In this document: one piece after another, positions 31,236 through 31,599 of the stretch
Position numbering within the stretch: position 1 is the first letter of the stretch
How the letters are laid out: every line of letters begins with the position of its first letter
Assembly (NCBI GenBank): GCA_964546955.1
Contig: CAZJLP010000057.1
Coordinates: 1 to 31,599, forward strand
From: CAZJLP01 sp964546955
GTDB taxonomy: Bacteria > Verrucomicrobiota > Verrucomicrobiia > Opitutales > Opitutaceae
Direction of reading: 5' to 3'
Length of the DNA stretch: 31,599 nt
The notes under the pieces: model-generated
What the model saw: the letters and a program-made list of their open reading frames with translations, nothing else
Told to the model about the DNA's origin: nothing
The model's database searches: none
Made by a program: the position numbers and the translations under genes

Positions 31236-31599
31236 ATGGAACTTCCGCGAATCCGCACCGCCATCGAGCAGCTCGATTTCGGGAAGAAGCTCCCATCAGC
31301 TGTCTATGTTTGGGATCAGAACGGGGAGAATTTGCCGACCACGCTAAGGGCGTTGGTCGCCGAGTTGAGGCGGCGCCTCGGTCTCGGTGATGGATTCAAC
31401 ATCCTGAAGTTTCATACCTTACAGCCGAAGGTTTCGTTCTTGGCGTATCCCGGATTTTGGAAAGACGCTCATCCCGCGCTCGACGCGTCCGTCGTCGTGG
31501 ATCTCGCTAGCGGTAAGGTGCGACGAGATTCCTACGCTGGACGGGAGAACCCTCCGATACTGCATCGCAAAGAAGCATTCCTTCCCGCTGAACACCCCG
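31236..31599 (+). CDS. stand-alone C-terminal domain of DNA-phosphorothioation-associated putative methyltransferase, 3'-truncated
   Basis: The frame from ATG 31236 is open to the window end (121 residues seen). The sequence KKLPSAVYVWDQNG, FNILKFHTLQPKVSFLAYP, DAHPALDASVVVDLASGKVR and NPPILHRKEAFLPAEHP follows, in the same order, the C-terminal half of the dnd-related putative methyltransferase (TIGR04096-type), as I recall it. The N-terminal SAM-binding half (DYGCGxGxD) is absent: the protein starts right at the second half. It may be a split or substrate-binding module. The rest lies outside the window. The start is the first ATG after the DGQHR gene; no clear ribosome binding site is visible. 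Confidence 0.7.
   Translation, partial: MELPRIRTAIEQLDFGKKLPSAVYVWDQNGENLPTTLRALVAELRRRLGLGDGFNILKFHTLQPKVSFLAYPGFWKDAHPALDASVVVDLASGKVRRDSYAGRENPPILHRKEAFLPAEHP

Noticed and set aside
1..31599. CRISPR arrays, rRNA genes, intact insertion sequences
   Set aside because: Looked for regularly spaced direct repeats, rRNA-like blocks and transposase motifs; none were seen.

Overview
The window is GC-rich chromosomal DNA of a free-living bacterium. The gene set (a bacterial GH3-family protein, a CslA-like GT2 glycosyltransferase, a PQQ dehydrogenase with an inserted c-type heme, a ThuA-like protein, GAGCCCGCC-type hairpin terminators and many palindromic spacers) suggests a Verrucomicrobiota-like soil or water organism. 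This is inference from gene content; no rRNA or other marker gene is present.

Layout. 1-714: 3' part of an alpha/beta-hydrolase-like gene. 1020-2612: GH3-family protein. 2613-3377: gene-free spacer that ends a possible small RNA (sigma-54-like element at 2898, strong terminator at 2999-3040). 3378-6444 (minus): LysR regulator, then a processive GT2 glycosyltransferase and a TlpA-like lipoprotein. 6519-11683 (plus): housekeeping series YggS, an envelope protein, a SirB1-type transglutaminase-fold protein, AroE and a prepilin peptidase. The spacers of this series contain palindromic elements edged by 7-bp tandem repeats. 11714-13870: PQQ/cytochrome c dehydrogenase. 14057-15550: a SLOG-domain protein with four membrane helices, resembling predicted nucleotide-triggered immune effectors. 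15784-19378 (minus): HutI, an exported protein of unknown function and a zinc alcohol dehydrogenase. 19750-21227: a small WYL-like protein and a ThuA-like protein.

At 21355 is tRNA-Glu(UUC), and an accessory region begins after it. Its first unit is a tightly packed operon: a four-cysteine zinc-finger protein whose start is separated from its body by a nine-A homopolymer frameshift, a large serine recombinase with an atypical C-terminus, a ParB-like protein and a ParB/RepB-like protein, the last three joined by ATGA overlaps. A RadC/JAMM protein faces it. I read this as a little-described recombinase-ParB-RepB mobile element. DapB, then a methyltransferase and an ArsR-rhodanese fusion regulator under a clear dyad operator, follow on the minus strand.

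The right end (29344-31599) looks lower in GC. It encodes a GIY-YIG nuclease-like protein, a DGQHR (DndB-like) protein and the start of a protein that resembles only the C-terminal half of the DNA-phosphorothioation-associated putative methyltransferase. No dndA/C/D/E genes are visible before the window ends. This trio is the best candidate for an undescribed DNA-modification or defence system, and the recombinase module is the second.
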